Assembly (NCBI GenBank): GCA_964388485.1
Contig: CAYMAS010000015.1
Coordinates: forward strand, 1-64,000
From: JBCDKH01 sp964388485
Lineage (GTDB): Bacteria > Planctomycetota > Phycisphaerae > Tepidisphaerales > Tepidisphaeraceae
DNA length: 64,000 bases
Direction of reading: 5' to 3'
Shown here piece after piece: positions 17,001-26,698 of the stretch. The notes under the pieces are model-generated. The model had not been told where the DNA came from. It did not search any database and saw only the letters and a program-made list of their open reading frames with translations. Numbering within the stretch: the stretch's first letter is position 1; every line of letters starts with the position of its first letter. The translations under genes and the position numbers were made by a program.

Positions 17001-17044
17001 GCCGTCGGTCTACCCAAGCCGTCGGTCTACCCAAGCCGTCGGTC
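17001..17044. repeat. 17-bp tandem repeat at GT4/IS630 junction
   Basis: The unit GCCGTCGGTCTACCCAA occurs at 17001-17017 and 17018-17034, followed by a 10-base partial copy. It covers the stop codon and last codons of the adjoining glycosyltransferase and the base before the transposase ATG, so it may mark the IS630 insertion edge. Confidence 0.8.
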
Positions 17045-18202
17045 GAGCGCGAGCGGCGCGCGGACAACGGACAGGTTCCGTGTTTTTTTGACGACCTGCT
17101 GGTAGAAGTCGCTGACCCGCTCCGCCAGAACGTCCCACGCGTAGTCGGCCCGAACGTGCGCCCGCTGCAGGTCGGCGACGCGTTTGCGTTCCTCTGAGTC
17201 GGCGAGCACGCGACGAAGCCGCTCGACCAGCGCATCGACGTCACCGACCGGGAAGAGACAGTCGCCCGTCTCGCTGCCGTCGAGGAGCAGGCGGTGGGGC
17301 GGGATGTCACTGGCGATCACGCAGCTTCGCCGCTCCATGGCTTCGAGCACGCTGCTGGGCAGGCCTTCAAGTTCGCTCGTCGTCACGTACGCCGCAGCGA
17401 AGCGGAAGAGTGTCTCCAGCTCATCGCCCGTGCGTTGGCCGGCGAAGACGACACCGTCGCCGGCGTTGGCTTTGAGCTGTTGCATCCACGCGTTGTTCGG
17501 CCCCTCGCCGACGATTACGACGCGCACGCCGAGCTGCTTCTGGGCGGCGACGAGGTCCTCTGTCCGCTTCTCCTGCACCAGTCGGCCGATGCTCACGACG
17601 AATCGGCCCGGCTCGATCTTCAGCTCGCGAAGCACCGCCTCGTCCGGCTCGAACGGCGCGTCGTCCGGCACGATGCCGTTGGGCAACACGGTCGTCTTCA
17701 GGCCGTAGGTCTCGCGGTAGTAGTCTGACAGGTACGGAGCGCACACGGCCACCGCGTGACTCGCCCTCACCATCCGCTTCTCCGCGTGCCGGATCACCTT
17801 CGCCCCGAGGCCGAGGGGCGTCTGTTGCCATTTGGCCCGCTGCCAGTCGAGACCGTGGACGTGGCTGATGACCGCCGCACCGCTTTGCCTGGCCATCGGT
17901 GCGAACATCTGCGGCGGCAGAGCGTGCAGGGCGACGACATCGAAGCCTTGCCGACTGGCGTGTCGCACGCTCGTCCACGTGTGCGACAACGTCTCCGCTG
18001 AAGATCCGCCGGGAGCCGAGGTCGTGATGAGCCGAATGCCCTTGTGTTGTGTGTCTTCGGCAACTCCCGGCCGGCAATAGGCGACGACGTCATGACCCAA
18101 CGCGGCGAGTCTCGGCAGCAGCTCTTCCCAAATCCGCTCAACGCCGCTGTAGTGGCTCGGCATGCCGCGTCCGCCGATCGCCGCGATCTTCAAGCCGGTC
18201 AT
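17027..18202 (-). CDS. Glycosyltransferase family 4 (EPS locus, distal gene)
   Basis: A 391-residue GT-B enzyme and the last gene of the minus-strand polysaccharide arm. The N-terminus carries IAAIGGRGMPSHYSGVERIW, typical of GT4 enzymes of the rhamnosyl/WcaL-like type. The donor domain shows VVSIGRLVQEKRTEDLVAA and the EX7E region TTSELEGLPSSVLEAMERR. The ATG overlaps the previous gene stop by four bases. The final residues (DRRLG) are encoded within a 17-bp tandem repeat, so the original C-terminus may have been altered. Sugar specificity is unknown. Confidence 0.87.
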   Translation of the reverse strand: MTGLKIAAIGGRGMPSHYSGVERIWEELLPRLAALGHDVVAYCRPGVAEDTQHKGIRLITTSAPGGSSAETLSHTWTSVRHASRQGFDVVALHALPPQMFAPMARQSGAAVISHVHGLDWQRAKWQQTPLGLGAKVIRHAEKRMVRASHAVAVCAPYLSDYYRETYGLKTTVLPNGIVPDDAPFEPDEAVLRELKIEPGRFVVSIGRLVQEKRTEDLVAAQKQLGVRVVIVGEGPNNAWMQQLKANAGDGVVFAGQRTGDELETLFRFAAAYVTTSELEGLPSSVLEAMERRSCVIASDIPPHRLLLDGSETGDCLFPVGDVDALVERLRRVLADSEERKRVADLQRAHVRADYAWDVLAERVSDFYQQVVKKTRNLSVVRAPLALDRRLG

Positions 18203-19476
18203 GCCGCCTCCCGGTGCCGGTCCAGCGCCCGTTGGTACGACGCTGCGAGTCGCCGGTAAAAGACCTCCGGATCAAATTCCCGCCGCGCTCGCAATCTGGC
18301 CGTCTCGCCGAGCCGCACCGCCAGGTCGTCGTCCGTCCAAAGCCGCCGCATCTTCGCCGCCAGATCCGCGGGATCGGCCGGGTTGCAGATGAGCCCCGTC
18401 ACTTCGTCGAGCACCACCTCCGGCAGCCCACCCATCCGCGTCGCAACCACCGGCGTGCCGACGCCTTGCGCCTCGCTCGCCACAATGCCGCTCGCTTCGT
18501 ACCACTCGCTGGGCACCACGAGGAACCGAGCGTTGCTGAAGAACGCCGGCAGTTCGTCGCGCGACAGCTTGCCGACGAATTCGACGTGCTCCGGGGCCGT
18601 CTTCTCGATCCCCGGCATCGGCGACGGGTCGCCTGCGATCTTCAACACAATTCCCGTCCGTCGCGCCGCCTCCATCAGTGTCGCCAGTCCCTTTTCCGGT
18701 GAGATCCTGCCGACGAACGCTGCGTATCCAGCTGAACCCTTTGACTCTGGATCATAAGTCTCTTGCTCCACGACATCGGTGAAGTCGGGCAAGACGTGCA
18801 TCGTCTCGGGGCGAAATCCCGCTGCGATGTAGTGGTCGCGAACGAAGTTGCTGCACGGCTGGAACAGCGTGACGCGGTCCCGAAAGACGCCCCGCATCCT
18901 CGCCGCTACGTTGCGGATCGCGAAGGCGGTGCTCCAGATTCGGTTCTCCTTGCAGCCATGGATCGTCGCCCAATACTCGCGGCCGCCGAGGCACTTGGTG
19001 CAAACCTTGCCGTCGCGAATGTGCTGGCCCGCGGGGCAGGTCATCTTGTAATCCGCCAGCTTCATCACCACCGGCACGCCACGTCCGCCATACGCCTCTC
19101 GGCAGCCGTCGATCGCGCTCGGGCTTACCAGCGGCCAGATGTTGTTGAGGTGGACGAGATCGATCGAGTCCGCCTCGATCATGCGACGCATGTTGTCTGC
19201 CGCTCGCTTGGAGTAGATCGCCGTGCCGAAGGCGGCCAGCTTCTGCTTGGCCGTCACAACGTCGGCATTGTCGCGCTCGTGCGTCGATACGTGGTGGCCA
19301 TGGCCCCGCAGGATGGTCGTTACGCCGCGAAAGAAGACCTCGTAGCCGCCGGGACCGAGGTGGTGGTTGTTGACGTTGAGCACCCGCAACGGCTCGCCAC
19401 GGTCGTTGAGCACCGTGTCGGCTTCAGGGGCGTTCCACGTCCGGGGAATTGGCGGTTCGTCGAGAAGAAGTGTCAT
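18199..19476 (-). CDS. Glycosyltransferase family 4 with cysteine-rich insert (EPS locus)
   Basis: A 425-residue GT4 enzyme. The N-terminal domain contains RVLNVNNHHLGPGGYEVFF. An insert rich in cysteine follows (MTCPAGQHIRDGKVCTKCLG), a pattern found in a subset of GT4 proteins that may bind a metal. The donor site has AAFVGRISPEKGLATLMEAA and VVPSEWYEASGIVASEAQGVG. ATG 19476 is chosen because it overlaps the upstream stop by four bases; the open frame extends much further only as overlap with the next gene. It is cotranscribed with both neighbours. Confidence 0.87.
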   Translation of the reverse strand: MTLLLDEPPIPRTWNAPEADTVLNDRGEPLRVLNVNNHHLGPGGYEVFFRGVTTILRGHGHHVSTHERDNADVVTAKQKLAAFGTAIYSKRAADNMRRMIEADSIDLVHLNNIWPLVSPSAIDGCREAYGGRGVPVVMKLADYKMTCPAGQHIRDGKVCTKCLGGREYWATIHGCKENRIWSTAFAIRNVAARMRGVFRDRVTLFQPCSNFVRDHYIAAGFRPETMHVLPDFTDVVEQETYDPESKGSAGYAAFVGRISPEKGLATLMEAARRTGIVLKIAGDPSPMPGIEKTAPEHVEFVGKLSRDELPAFFSNARFLVVPSEWYEASGIVASEAQGVGTPVVATRMGGLPEVVLDEVTGLICNPADPADLAAKMRRLWTDDDLAVRLGETARLRARREFDPEVFYRRLAASYQRALDRHREAA

Positions 19477-20546
19477 GAAAGAAGGTGCTCGTACAGCTCG
19501 ACGTGCTTCGCCGCCACGGCCGGCCACGACAGCGATGCCGCCCAAGCCGACGCCCGCTCGCCTAGATTGCCCGGCCGATCGCGAAGCTCCACCAGTGCAT
19601 CGGCCAACGCGCCGACGTCCTTGGGCGGAACGAACGTCAAGTGGTCGCAAGCGGCGAAGTTTGCCGACGTCGTCGGACCGTTCGTCGTCACCGTCGGCAA
19701 ACCGTGCGACAAGCACGTCAGCAACGCCGAGCGATTCGGGCCCGCGCCGCTTTCGTACGGCAACGCTGCAACGTCGCACGCGTGCAACGTCCGGCTCACC
19801 TCCGCCGCATCGGCTCCGCGAACCCAAATTGCTTCTCGCTCCAGTCGCTGCTGCAACGTCGGCCGCCAGGAAGCGTCGCGGTCGAAGTCGCCGATGATAA
19901 TCGGCCGAAGCTCCGCCTGGCCTGCGGCGTCGAGCAGGTCGGCCACGCCCTTGTGCGGGTAGATCAACCCGAAAAACGCAACCGCCTTCTCGTCCGGTTG
20001 CAGGCCGAGCTCACGTCTGCGTTCGTCTCGATCTTCAGCCGTCGTCGCGAGCGTCACGACGTTCGGCGCGATCGGGATCGTGATCGGCTTCACCGCCGAC
20101 AGCGGCCGGACGAGGCGCGACCATTGCCGCAACGGCTTGGCGTCTTCGGCATCGACGGCGACGGCCGCATCGAGCCCGCGGGTCAGCAGCGTCGCCCGCA
20201 CCCGCCACCGCGTACGCATCGACCGCCACTCGTGAAACGTCGCCACCGTCTTGCACCGCTTACCCAGAGCCCGCGGCAGGTGGTTCAGCAACATGCCACG
20301 CCCGCACGCCACACCAGGGTACTGCACGTGCACGATGTCGAAGCCGTCGCAAACTTCCAAGGCTTCAGTCAAGCCGCCCGTCGTCCAATCACGGATGATG
20401 CGGTGTTCATCATCACAAGCCGAAGCCGCATAATCGTTCGTCAACACGTGTGTCTCGCAAGACAACACTTCCTTGAGTCGCTTTGTGTAGTCGCCGACGC
20501 CGTTGACGTCGGGCGGATAATCCGCAGTCACCAGGAGCACTTTCAC
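19473..20546 (-). CDS. Glycosyltransferase family 4 (EPS locus)
   Basis: About 357 residues. It begins VKVLLVTADYPPDVNGVGDY, the usual GT4 N-terminal strand and glycine loop. It continues with HVQYPGVACGRGMLLNHLPR, and its donor half has AVAFFGLIYPHKGVADLLDA and ALPYESGAGPNRSALLTCLS. The start is GTG 20546, overlapping the polymerase gene stop by four bases. The product probably adds one residue of the repeat unit on the cytoplasmic side before flipping. Confidence 0.83.
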   Translation of the reverse strand: MKVLLVTADYPPDVNGVGDYTKRLKEVLSCETHVLTNDYAASACDDEHRIIRDWTTGGLTEALEVCDGFDIVHVQYPGVACGRGMLLNHLPRALGKRCKTVATFHEWRSMRTRWRVRATLLTRGLDAAVAVDAEDAKPLRQWSRLVRPLSAVKPITIPIAPNVVTLATTAEDRDERRRELGLQPDEKAVAFFGLIYPHKGVADLLDAAGQAELRPIIIGDFDRDASWRPTLQQRLEREAIWVRGADAAEVSRTLHACDVAALPYESGAGPNRSALLTCLSHGLPTVTTNGPTTSANFAACDHLTFVPPKDVGALADALVELRDRPGNLGERASAWAASLSWPAVAAKHVELYEHLLS

Positions 20547-21945
20547 GTCGGCTCCTCTCGCCAGATGGCCGCGTGCGACAGGAGCGTGAAGAGCGTCAGC
20601 GTGATGAACTGCGCGTGCGTGAAGGTCGACTCCAGCAGCCCGTGAGCCAAAGCCGCCGATGCCAGTGCCAGCGTGAAAGCGGCGTCGGGCGACCACAAGC
20701 CGGTCCACTGTCGGCCGCGTGTCAGCCAGACGATCGACCCGCCGAGGATCGCCAGCGGCCACGCGATGACGCCGACAAGGCCGAGATTCAGCCACGCTTC
20801 GAGATACGCGTTGTGGCCCTCGCTGATCGTGAAGCCGGTGTGCCGCGAGACACCCAGCGTCCGCTCGGCAGACCAGAACGTGTCGTAGCCGTGGCCGACA
20901 ACGGCGCGGGTCGGATCCAGCGTCGCCTGGTCGATGGCGTAGGCCCAGATCTCGGTGCGTCCGGTGAGCGTGCCGACGCTTGCCGTGTCGCGCCCCATCA
21001 ACGCCGCTTCCCAGACCGGCCCGAGGATGCCTGTGTGGTAGAGGAATGCACCGCCCGCCGCGACGATGCCGCCGATGATGAGAGNNNNNNNNNNTGACGC
21101 CGGATTCGGGCGGGCTGGGTGAATGCCAGCAGTTGATCGAGGCGGGATCGATGCTTGCCGCCGCCGATGATGAGAGCCGCCGCCGCCCGGCTCGGCCGGA
21201 GCATCAGCGACGCCTGAATCGACAATGCCACGCACGCAATCGCCAGCGACGTCCGGCTTCGCGTCATCCAGAGCACCAGCATCGCAGCGATCAGCAAGGT
21301 CCACCGCCAGAAGGCGGCCTTGCCACGGAAGCCGTGCGTGCCGATGCCGTGGAGCATGACGAGTGCGAGCAGGAAGGCGTTGAGTCCTGCGTGATTCGGG
21401 CTGCCGGTGCCGGCAAATCGCCACGCCTCGCTTCCGGAGAGGTTTCGGTAGGCGAACTCCGAGGCGACGCCGATGAGCAGCACGACGCCGGCGTAGAGGC
21501 CGGCGGCGAAGACGATGTCGCGTGGCCGGTAATGCCGCACGAGCGTCGCCGTCACCGTCCACATCGCGGTGAAGATGACGAGGCGTTTGGCGGTCAGGCC
21601 GCGGTCGTCGCTCCAGAGAATCGACAGATACGACCAGGCGACGATAGCGACGAGCGGGTAGAGGACCGGCCAGTGGAGCGTGCGTCGACCGATCCGTCTG
21701 GCAGGCAGGATGAGCCCGAGCGTGCCGAAGGCGGCGAGCAGGAGAAACCCGACCTGCCGCAGAGACCCGCCCTGGGCGACCTGCTCCGCATAGCCGCTGA
21801 GGTCGGCGTTGCCATCATCACGCCACAGGACCGGCGCATGGACATTCTGCGTCGCGATGAAGAAGCAGCCGAACAGGAACAGGCCGATTAGCCACCGCTG
21901 CAGAGTCGGCGTCTCGTCGTCGCTCGGGTTCGGCAGGAGCGTCAT
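20543..21945 (-). CDS. O-antigen ligase/Wzy-type polymerase (contains scaffold gap)
   Basis: A polytopic inner-membrane protein interrupted by ten Ns at 21085-21094, so the true length is unknown. The N-terminal part (from ATG 21945) has repeated hydrophobic helices such as RWLIGLFLFGCFFIATQNVH. After the gap come the periplasmic-loop motifs of the Wzy_C/O-antigen ligase family: TGRTEIWAYAIDQ, VVGHGYDTFW and SEGHNAYLEAWLNLGLVGV, including the conserved histidine. It lies between the flippase (1-bp TGATG overlap) and the GT4 genes. Polymerisation of lipid-linked repeat units in the periplasm is the likely role; ligase activity cannot be excluded. Confidence 0.82.
21085..21094. other. Assembly gap (10 Ns)
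   Basis: Ten undetermined bases within the polymerase gene. The 17 bases immediately before the gap (21068-21084) recur exactly at 21160-21176, so the contig ends may overlap or a short repeat may have broken the assembly. Confidence 0.98.
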
Positions 21946-23207
21946 CACGTCGCTCCCTTCGTCATGCGTAGGAACGCGATCACGCGGTACAAGTTCGAAA
22001 CGGCCAGGCTCGCCAGCATCACGCCGGCCGCGCCTCGGATGCCGTTTGTGTAGATGGCGATCGAGCCGGGGCCGAGCATCATCACGAGTGCAAGAGAGTT
22101 GGCGATGACGTCGTGCCTGGCTCCGCCACGGGCGAAGAGAGCTCGGCTGCTGGCGAAGCCGAAGGCGTGCGTCAGACTGGCGAGCGCCAGGATCGAGACG
22201 ACCATGCCGAAGCCGTCGTACTGGCCGTCGTAGAGCTTGAGGAACCACTCGCCGCCAAAGAACGCGGCCGTCGCGTAGGGCGTCATGAGGAGGACGAACA
22301 GCCATGTCGACTTCGTGACGAATCGACGCAGCTCGTCTGAATCCGGCCGCGCTGCGACCTCGGCGACTGCGGGCCCGATGAGATTCTGAACACCCATCAG
22401 CATCGGGTTGGCAATCGCGCCGATGGCGAAGCAGGCGGTCCATGGCCCGACCGCCGCGGCACCGCTGATGCCGCCGATGAGCCACGGATAGCCGTGCGTG
22501 CCGAGGGTCCAGATCAGGCCGCTAAGGAAGATCCAGCGGCTCAGCCGCCACGTGGTCGACAGGTCGCCCAGCGTCTGACGCAGGTTGATCTGGAAGTCGC
22601 CGCGTCGCACGAGCAGCATGCCGACGGCGGCCAGAAGGTTCGCGCCGCCGAGGACGAGCAACGCAGTCCACGGGACGAGTTGGTCCGTTTGCCACAGCCA
22701 ACCGAGGCCGCCGATCTGGAGCAGTGCGACCGTCGCGTCGAGCGGCAGGGCGAAGGTCGATTTGCCGGTAGTGAACAGGAAGATTCGCGTGAAGTGCCTC
22801 GCCAGCAGAGCCAGCGTTGCGAGTGCGAGGCCGACGAAGAGGAGCTTGCCGGTGACGATCCACGCGACGAGGCAGCCGACCGCGAGCAGCGAGCCGAGGC
22901 CGCTTGTGTGCAGGAGCGACGAGCCGTTGAAGACGCGTCGTCGGTCGCTCGGTTGCTGGGCCAGCAGTACCTGGTGCGGCGTCGTGATGACGGCGTGGAG
23001 GGCCTCGGTGGCAAAGAGCAGGCCGGCGAAGGCCATGCCGAAGACGCCGAATTCGGTCTTGCTCAATTCGCGGCCGAGCAGGACGGTGGTGGCGAAGTTG
23101 GTGCTGCTGACGAGTGCCTGATCCCCCAGCGACATACCGAGCCGCAGGCCACGCTGTGCGTGTCCGGCGAGCTTCTGTCGCGTGGGTAAGGCATGAGCGA
23201 TCAGCAT
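21945..23207 (-). CDS. Wzx-type polysaccharide flippase (MATE/MOP superfamily)
   Basis: A 420-residue integral membrane protein with about 12 hydrophobic segments (for example GLGSLLAVGCLVAWIVTG, LLFVGLALATLALLA, WTACFAIGAIANPMLMGVQ). The early motif ATTVLLGRELSKTEFGVFG is characteristic of polysaccharide-biosynthesis flippases. It should move lipid-linked repeat units across the inner membrane. ATG 23207 is chosen 22 bp after the Wzc-type stop; the open frame reaches 23357 only within that gene. Confidence 0.82.
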   Translation of the reverse strand: MLIAHALPTRQKLAGHAQRGLRLGMSLGDQALVSSTNFATTVLLGRELSKTEFGVFGMAFAGLLFATEALHAVITTPHQVLLAQQPSDRRRVFNGSSLLHTSGLGSLLAVGCLVAWIVTGKLLFVGLALATLALLARHFTRIFLFTTGKSTFALPLDATVALLQIGGLGWLWQTDQLVPWTALLVLGGANLLAAVGMLLVRRGDFQINLRQTLGDLSTTWRLSRWIFLSGLIWTLGTHGYPWLIGGISGAAAVGPWTACFAIGAIANPMLMGVQNLIGPAVAEVAARPDSDELRRFVTKSTWLFVLLMTPYATAAFFGGEWFLKLYDGQYDGFGMVVSILALASLTHAFGFASSRALFARGGARHDVIANSLALVMMLGPGSIAIYTNGIRGAAGVMLASLAVSNLYRVIAFLRMTKGAT

Positions 23208-23229
23208 GATCGTGGAGCGGACGACGCGA

Positions 23230-25905
23230 TCAGACGCGGTCGTAGATCCAGCCGGGCACCGGATAACGACGCTTGTTGAGGACGGCGACGGCGACGTTGG
23301 CTCCGCTCCGCTCGAGCCGCTCGACTGCACGGGCGGCGGCTTCGCGACGCAGGCCATCGGCTTCCATGACGAGCACCGTCACCTCGGCGAGTGCGGCGAG
23401 TCGCGGCCCGGCTTCATCACCGATCCCGTTGCCCCCGGCGCGGCCGGTGGTATCGAGCAGGTCGAACACGGGCGGCAAGTCGAGCACGACGTGCCGATAC
23501 CGACGCCGCGCGACGTCAAGAATGCGGCGGACCTCGGTGGTGCGGGTGACGTTGATCGACAACTCGTCGAGACCGCGAGCTGGCGTGGCGATGACGTCGG
23601 GCAACGTCGGCTTGCCGTCGCTGTCAACTTTGGGACTCAAGCCGACGCCGGTGCGGCACTTGAGCAGGAGGCTCGGCAGCTTGTCGCCGATGTCGCCGTC
23701 GCGTCGTTCGGTGTCTTCGAGCACGCGTTCGGCCAAAACGCCCGCAAGGTGAGCGGCGACGGTGCTGGTGCCGGCATCGGGTCGGGCGGCGACGACGGCA
23801 AGACTCGGCGGGACGCGGTTACCCCGGTCGGCTCGCTCGCCGTCGAGAATGATCTGCTCGACGAGTCCGCGGGCACTCCGCCAGACGGCACTCGACGCGG
23901 CGGGTCGGTGGTCACGGTTGGCGATCTGCAGGTTCGGCCGCTCGTCCCGACGACGCCACGCCGCGGCATCGCGTGCGACGGCCCAGGCCATCAGGCGAAC
24001 CGACCGTCCGACGCGACGCTTGGGCTGGGCCAGCGGCTCGTACTCGGTTCGCTCTTCGGGTTCGGCGTCTTGGACTTCTTCGTCTTCTAGCGACAAGCCG
24101 GTGTCGAAGCCACCCGCGTACGCCGGAGCAACACGTGGCCGCGTGATCGCCTTCGACTTAGCGAAGGGCGAGGTGATGAGGCTGACGGTCTTGTTGCCGA
24201 GCCAGATACAGAGGCGGAAAAGCTCACGAATCGATGTCGCCAGGATGTACCGACCTGCCGAGAAGACGCCGCGTGCTTGACGCCGCGTGCCGGCGGCGAC
24301 GTCGGTGCTGCGCCGGCCTGCAGTGCCGAAGAGGGTGCGGATCGACTGGAGAATGTCGTCGAAGTAGTCGGCCGATCCCTTGGCGACGACTTGCCCGCTT
24401 TTGAGCTTCGGGATGCTGATGCACGCACCAGCAAGGTGCGACGCAGGCTCGCCGACGCGGAGCAGGTCGTCCGGCCGGGCCACGTCGTGATCGAGCGCGT
24501 CAGCCGCGAAAGCGACGCCGACCGATGCGAACGCGGCCATGCAGAGGCCCGCGATCAGGAGAATCGGCCGGTTGGGTCCTTCAGGTGATACCGGCAAGTT
24601 CGCCGGCACGCTGATGCTGACATTGCTGATTTCCGCCTGCTGCAGCTCGCGATCCATGCGGGCAACGCTGTAGGCCTTGGCGAATTCGCCGAGGTCGTTC
24701 TCGACGAGACGGGCTTCGCGTTCGAGTTCGTCGATCGTCAGCTGCGCGTCGTTGATCGTTGCGAGGCCGCCGCGGGCTTCGGCGAGATCGGCTTCGAGTC
24801 GCACCAGCTTCGCCTCCAAGGCCTCCGCACTGGCCTGCTCCGTCTCGACGCGGAGCGACAACTGTTCGCGAATCGGATTGACGCTCACCGTCGTCTCCGC
24901 CGCCACCGTCGCGTCGGCGAGCAGTCGCTCTGCCTCGGCAATCTGCGCGCGGACGTTCCTGACCTTCGGGTCGTTCTCGAAGAAGCGGCTCGATAGATCC
25001 TGCTCTTCGAGACGAAGCTCAGAGATGCGTGTGCGGAGCGTCTCGATCGAGCTGTTGGGCGAGCCGGTCGTCTGCTGCGTGACGACGTTCGTCGGCATGC
25101 TCTCGAGCCGATCCTGCAGCCGACTCGCGGTCGCGACGGCGGCGGCGCGTTCGGCCCGGGCGGCGTCGACTTTTGATTCGAGGTCGCCGATGCGGTTGAG
25201 CAGGATCCCACGCTGCACGGTCACGTCGGCGACGCCGGTGGCGTCCTTGTACTCGCGAAGTTCCTTGCGGACGCGGCGAAGCTCGGCCTCGGCGTTCACA
25301 CGTTGCTCCTCAAAGAAGCTCGTGCCGCTGGCGCTGCGGAAGACTCCCTGGCGGACGCGGCGGAAGTGGTCGCCGTAGGCCGCGACAACGTCGTGGGCGA
25401 GATACGGGTCGGTCGACTCGAACGAGATGTTGAGGTTGTTCGAGTTCGGCTCGACGGCGACGGCGACTTCCTTCTTAAGGAAGTCGGTTGCTTCGGCGAT
25501 GGCGGTGTCGGTGGTCGGGTGCTTGGCGTCGATGAGCCGGTCAGGCCCCAGGTCGCGAGCGACGGCTTCGGCGACGGCTCGGCTGCCGAGGAGGTCGACC
25601 TCCGTGTTGAGCTCGTTGTTCCGATTCTGCATCGGCCGGGCGAATTCGCCGATGGTCGCAGACGGGTCGATGCTGCCCGACTCTCGGCCGAGGCCGACGG
25701 TCAGCTTGCTTTCGCTGCGATACGTGTTCGGCAGCAACACCGCCGCCGCAGTAGCCAAGCCCGCGACGCCGGCGAAGGTGACGAGCGACTTGCGCTTGTG
25801 CCGAAAAAGCACGTACAAAACGTCACGCGGCGAAAAGGCGCTGCGTTGACGAACAACGTCACGCGGCTGCGGCACTTCGACTTTGGGAGAAGGTTTCTTG
25901 CTCAC
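23230..25905 (-). CDS. Wzc-type polysaccharide co-polymerase with degenerate tyrosine-kinase domain
   Basis: An 891-residue chain-length determinant. The N-terminal Wzz domain has TM1 (LVTFAGVAGLATAAAVLLP), then long periplasmic coiled coils (about 220-420). The proline-rich NLPVSPEGPNRPILLIAGLC then leads into TM2. A cytoplasmic linker of about 200 residues precedes a P-loop domain. In that domain the Walker A reads RPDAGTSTVAAHLAG, with threonine (T713) where BY-kinases carry the catalytic lysine. An aspartate-containing VVLDLPP (D809) is retained. There is no tyrosine-rich C-terminal tail. It is therefore probably a scaffold rather than an active kinase. Wza-type and Wzx-type genes flank it. 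Confidence 0.85.
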   Translation of the reverse strand: MSKKPSPKVEVPQPRDVVRQRSAFSPRDVLYVLFRHKRKSLVTFAGVAGLATAAAVLLPNTYRSESKLTVGLGRESGSIDPSATIGEFARPMQNRNNELNTEVDLLGSRAVAEAVARDLGPDRLIDAKHPTTDTAIAEATDFLKKEVAVAVEPNSNNLNISFESTDPYLAHDVVAAYGDHFRRVRQGVFRSASGTSFFEEQRVNAEAELRRVRKELREYKDATGVADVTVQRGILLNRIGDLESKVDAARAERAAAVATASRLQDRLESMPTNVVTQQTTGSPNSSIETLRTRISELRLEEQDLSSRFFENDPKVRNVRAQIAEAERLLADATVAAETTVSVNPIREQLSLRVETEQASAEALEAKLVRLEADLAEARGGLATINDAQLTIDELEREARLVENDLGEFAKAYSVARMDRELQQAEISNVSISVPANLPVSPEGPNRPILLIAGLCMAAFASVGVAFAADALDHDVARPDDLLRVGEPASHLAGACISIPKLKSGQVVAKGSADYFDDILQSIRTLFGTAGRRSTDVAAGTRRQARGVFSAGRYILATSIRELFRLCIWLGNKTVSLITSPFAKSKAITRPRVAPAYAGGFDTGLSLEDEEVQDAEPEERTEYEPLAQPKRRVGRSVRLMAWAVARDAAAWRRRDERPNLQIANRDHRPAASSAVWRSARGLVEQIILDGERADRGNRVPPSLAVVAARPDAGTSTVAAHLAGVLAERVLEDTERRDGDIGDKLPSLLLKCRTGVGLSPKVDSDGKPTLPDVIATPARGLDELSINVTRTTEVRRILDVARRRYRHVVLDLPPVFDLLDTTGRAGGNGIGDEAGPRLAALAEVTVLVMEADGLRREAAARAVERLERSGANVAVAVLNKRRYPVPGWIYDRV

Positions 25906-25916
25906 GAGAATCTGCC

Positions 25917-26642
25917 TTAGTCGAGGGTCGAGTCAATGCCGTAGGTGGTGTCGCCCAGCTGGCGAGTGACCTGCAGGCCGTTGGGAATCACGCCGCCGAC
26001 GTATTGCTCGACGAAGTTGTTGACGTTGGCGATGGCACTGCGGGGCACGTGCACCGTGTCGCCGGGAGCGAGATAAAACGGTTCCGTCACCTCGCCGCGG
26101 ATGACGTCGCGCAGGTCGACGCGATAGCCGACGCGGCTGCCGTCGACGTTCCGCATGACGATGACGTGGCCGATCGCGCTCGTCTGCGGGTCGTACCCGC
26201 CGGCCAGCGTGAGGGCTTCGAACACGTTGAGATCCGCCGGCATCGCGACGGCGCCGGGCTGGCGGACTTCGCCGCTGACGAGCACGCGGCGAGCAAGTGA
26301 CTCACGGACGATGACGGTGATCGTCGGGTCCTTGACGAACGTTGCGTAGGCCCGTTCCAGGTTCGCCCGCAGCTCTTCCGGTCGCTGACCTGCGACGATG
26401 ACCTCGCCGACGAGTTGCAGCGAGACTGCACCGTCAGGGCGAACCCGTTGCGTCTCGTTGAGCTCCGGAGCGCTGTAGAACTTAAATTCGATCACATCGC
26501 CCGCCGCCAGAACCGTCGGGGCCGTGGTCACGACCGGTAGTGCCTTGTCGCGGTCGAGGGCCTCGACGCTCGTGCAGCCTGCGACGAGGCAGATCGGCAA
26601 CAGGGCCAGCAAGTGGCGAAGGTGGCGTGGCGAGGGTTTCAT
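25917..26642 (-). CDS. Polysaccharide export lipoprotein (Wza type)
   Basis: A 241-residue outer-membrane export protein. The lipobox is LVAGC after a basic, hydrophobic leader (RHLRHLLALLPICLVAGC). The poly-export domain follows (VLAAGDVIEFKFYSAPELNE, then VRPDGAVSLQLVGEVIVAGQ), then an SLBB-like domain (RRVLVSGEVRQPGAVAMPAD). The C-terminal amphipathic helix found in E. coli Wza is not obvious and the protein is shorter. ATG 26642 begins the signal sequence; the frame is open far upstream without conserved sequence. It stands 11 bp upstream of the Wzc-type gene. Confidence 0.9.
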   Translation of the reverse strand: MKPSPRHLRHLLALLPICLVAGCTSVEALDRDKALPVVTTAPTVLAAGDVIEFKFYSAPELNETQRVRPDGAVSLQLVGEVIVAGQRPEELRANLERAYATFVKDPTITVIVRESLARRVLVSGEVRQPGAVAMPADLNVFEALTLAGGYDPQTSAIGHVIVMRNVDGSRVGYRVDLRDVIRGEVTEPFYLAPGDTVHVPRSAIANVNNFVEQYVGGVIPNGLQVTRQLGDTTYGIDSTLD

Positions 26643-26698
26643 GCGAAGGCTCCGCTTCTTGCGTCGCCTCGATGCCGCCGTCACTTGAGCCGCGACCG

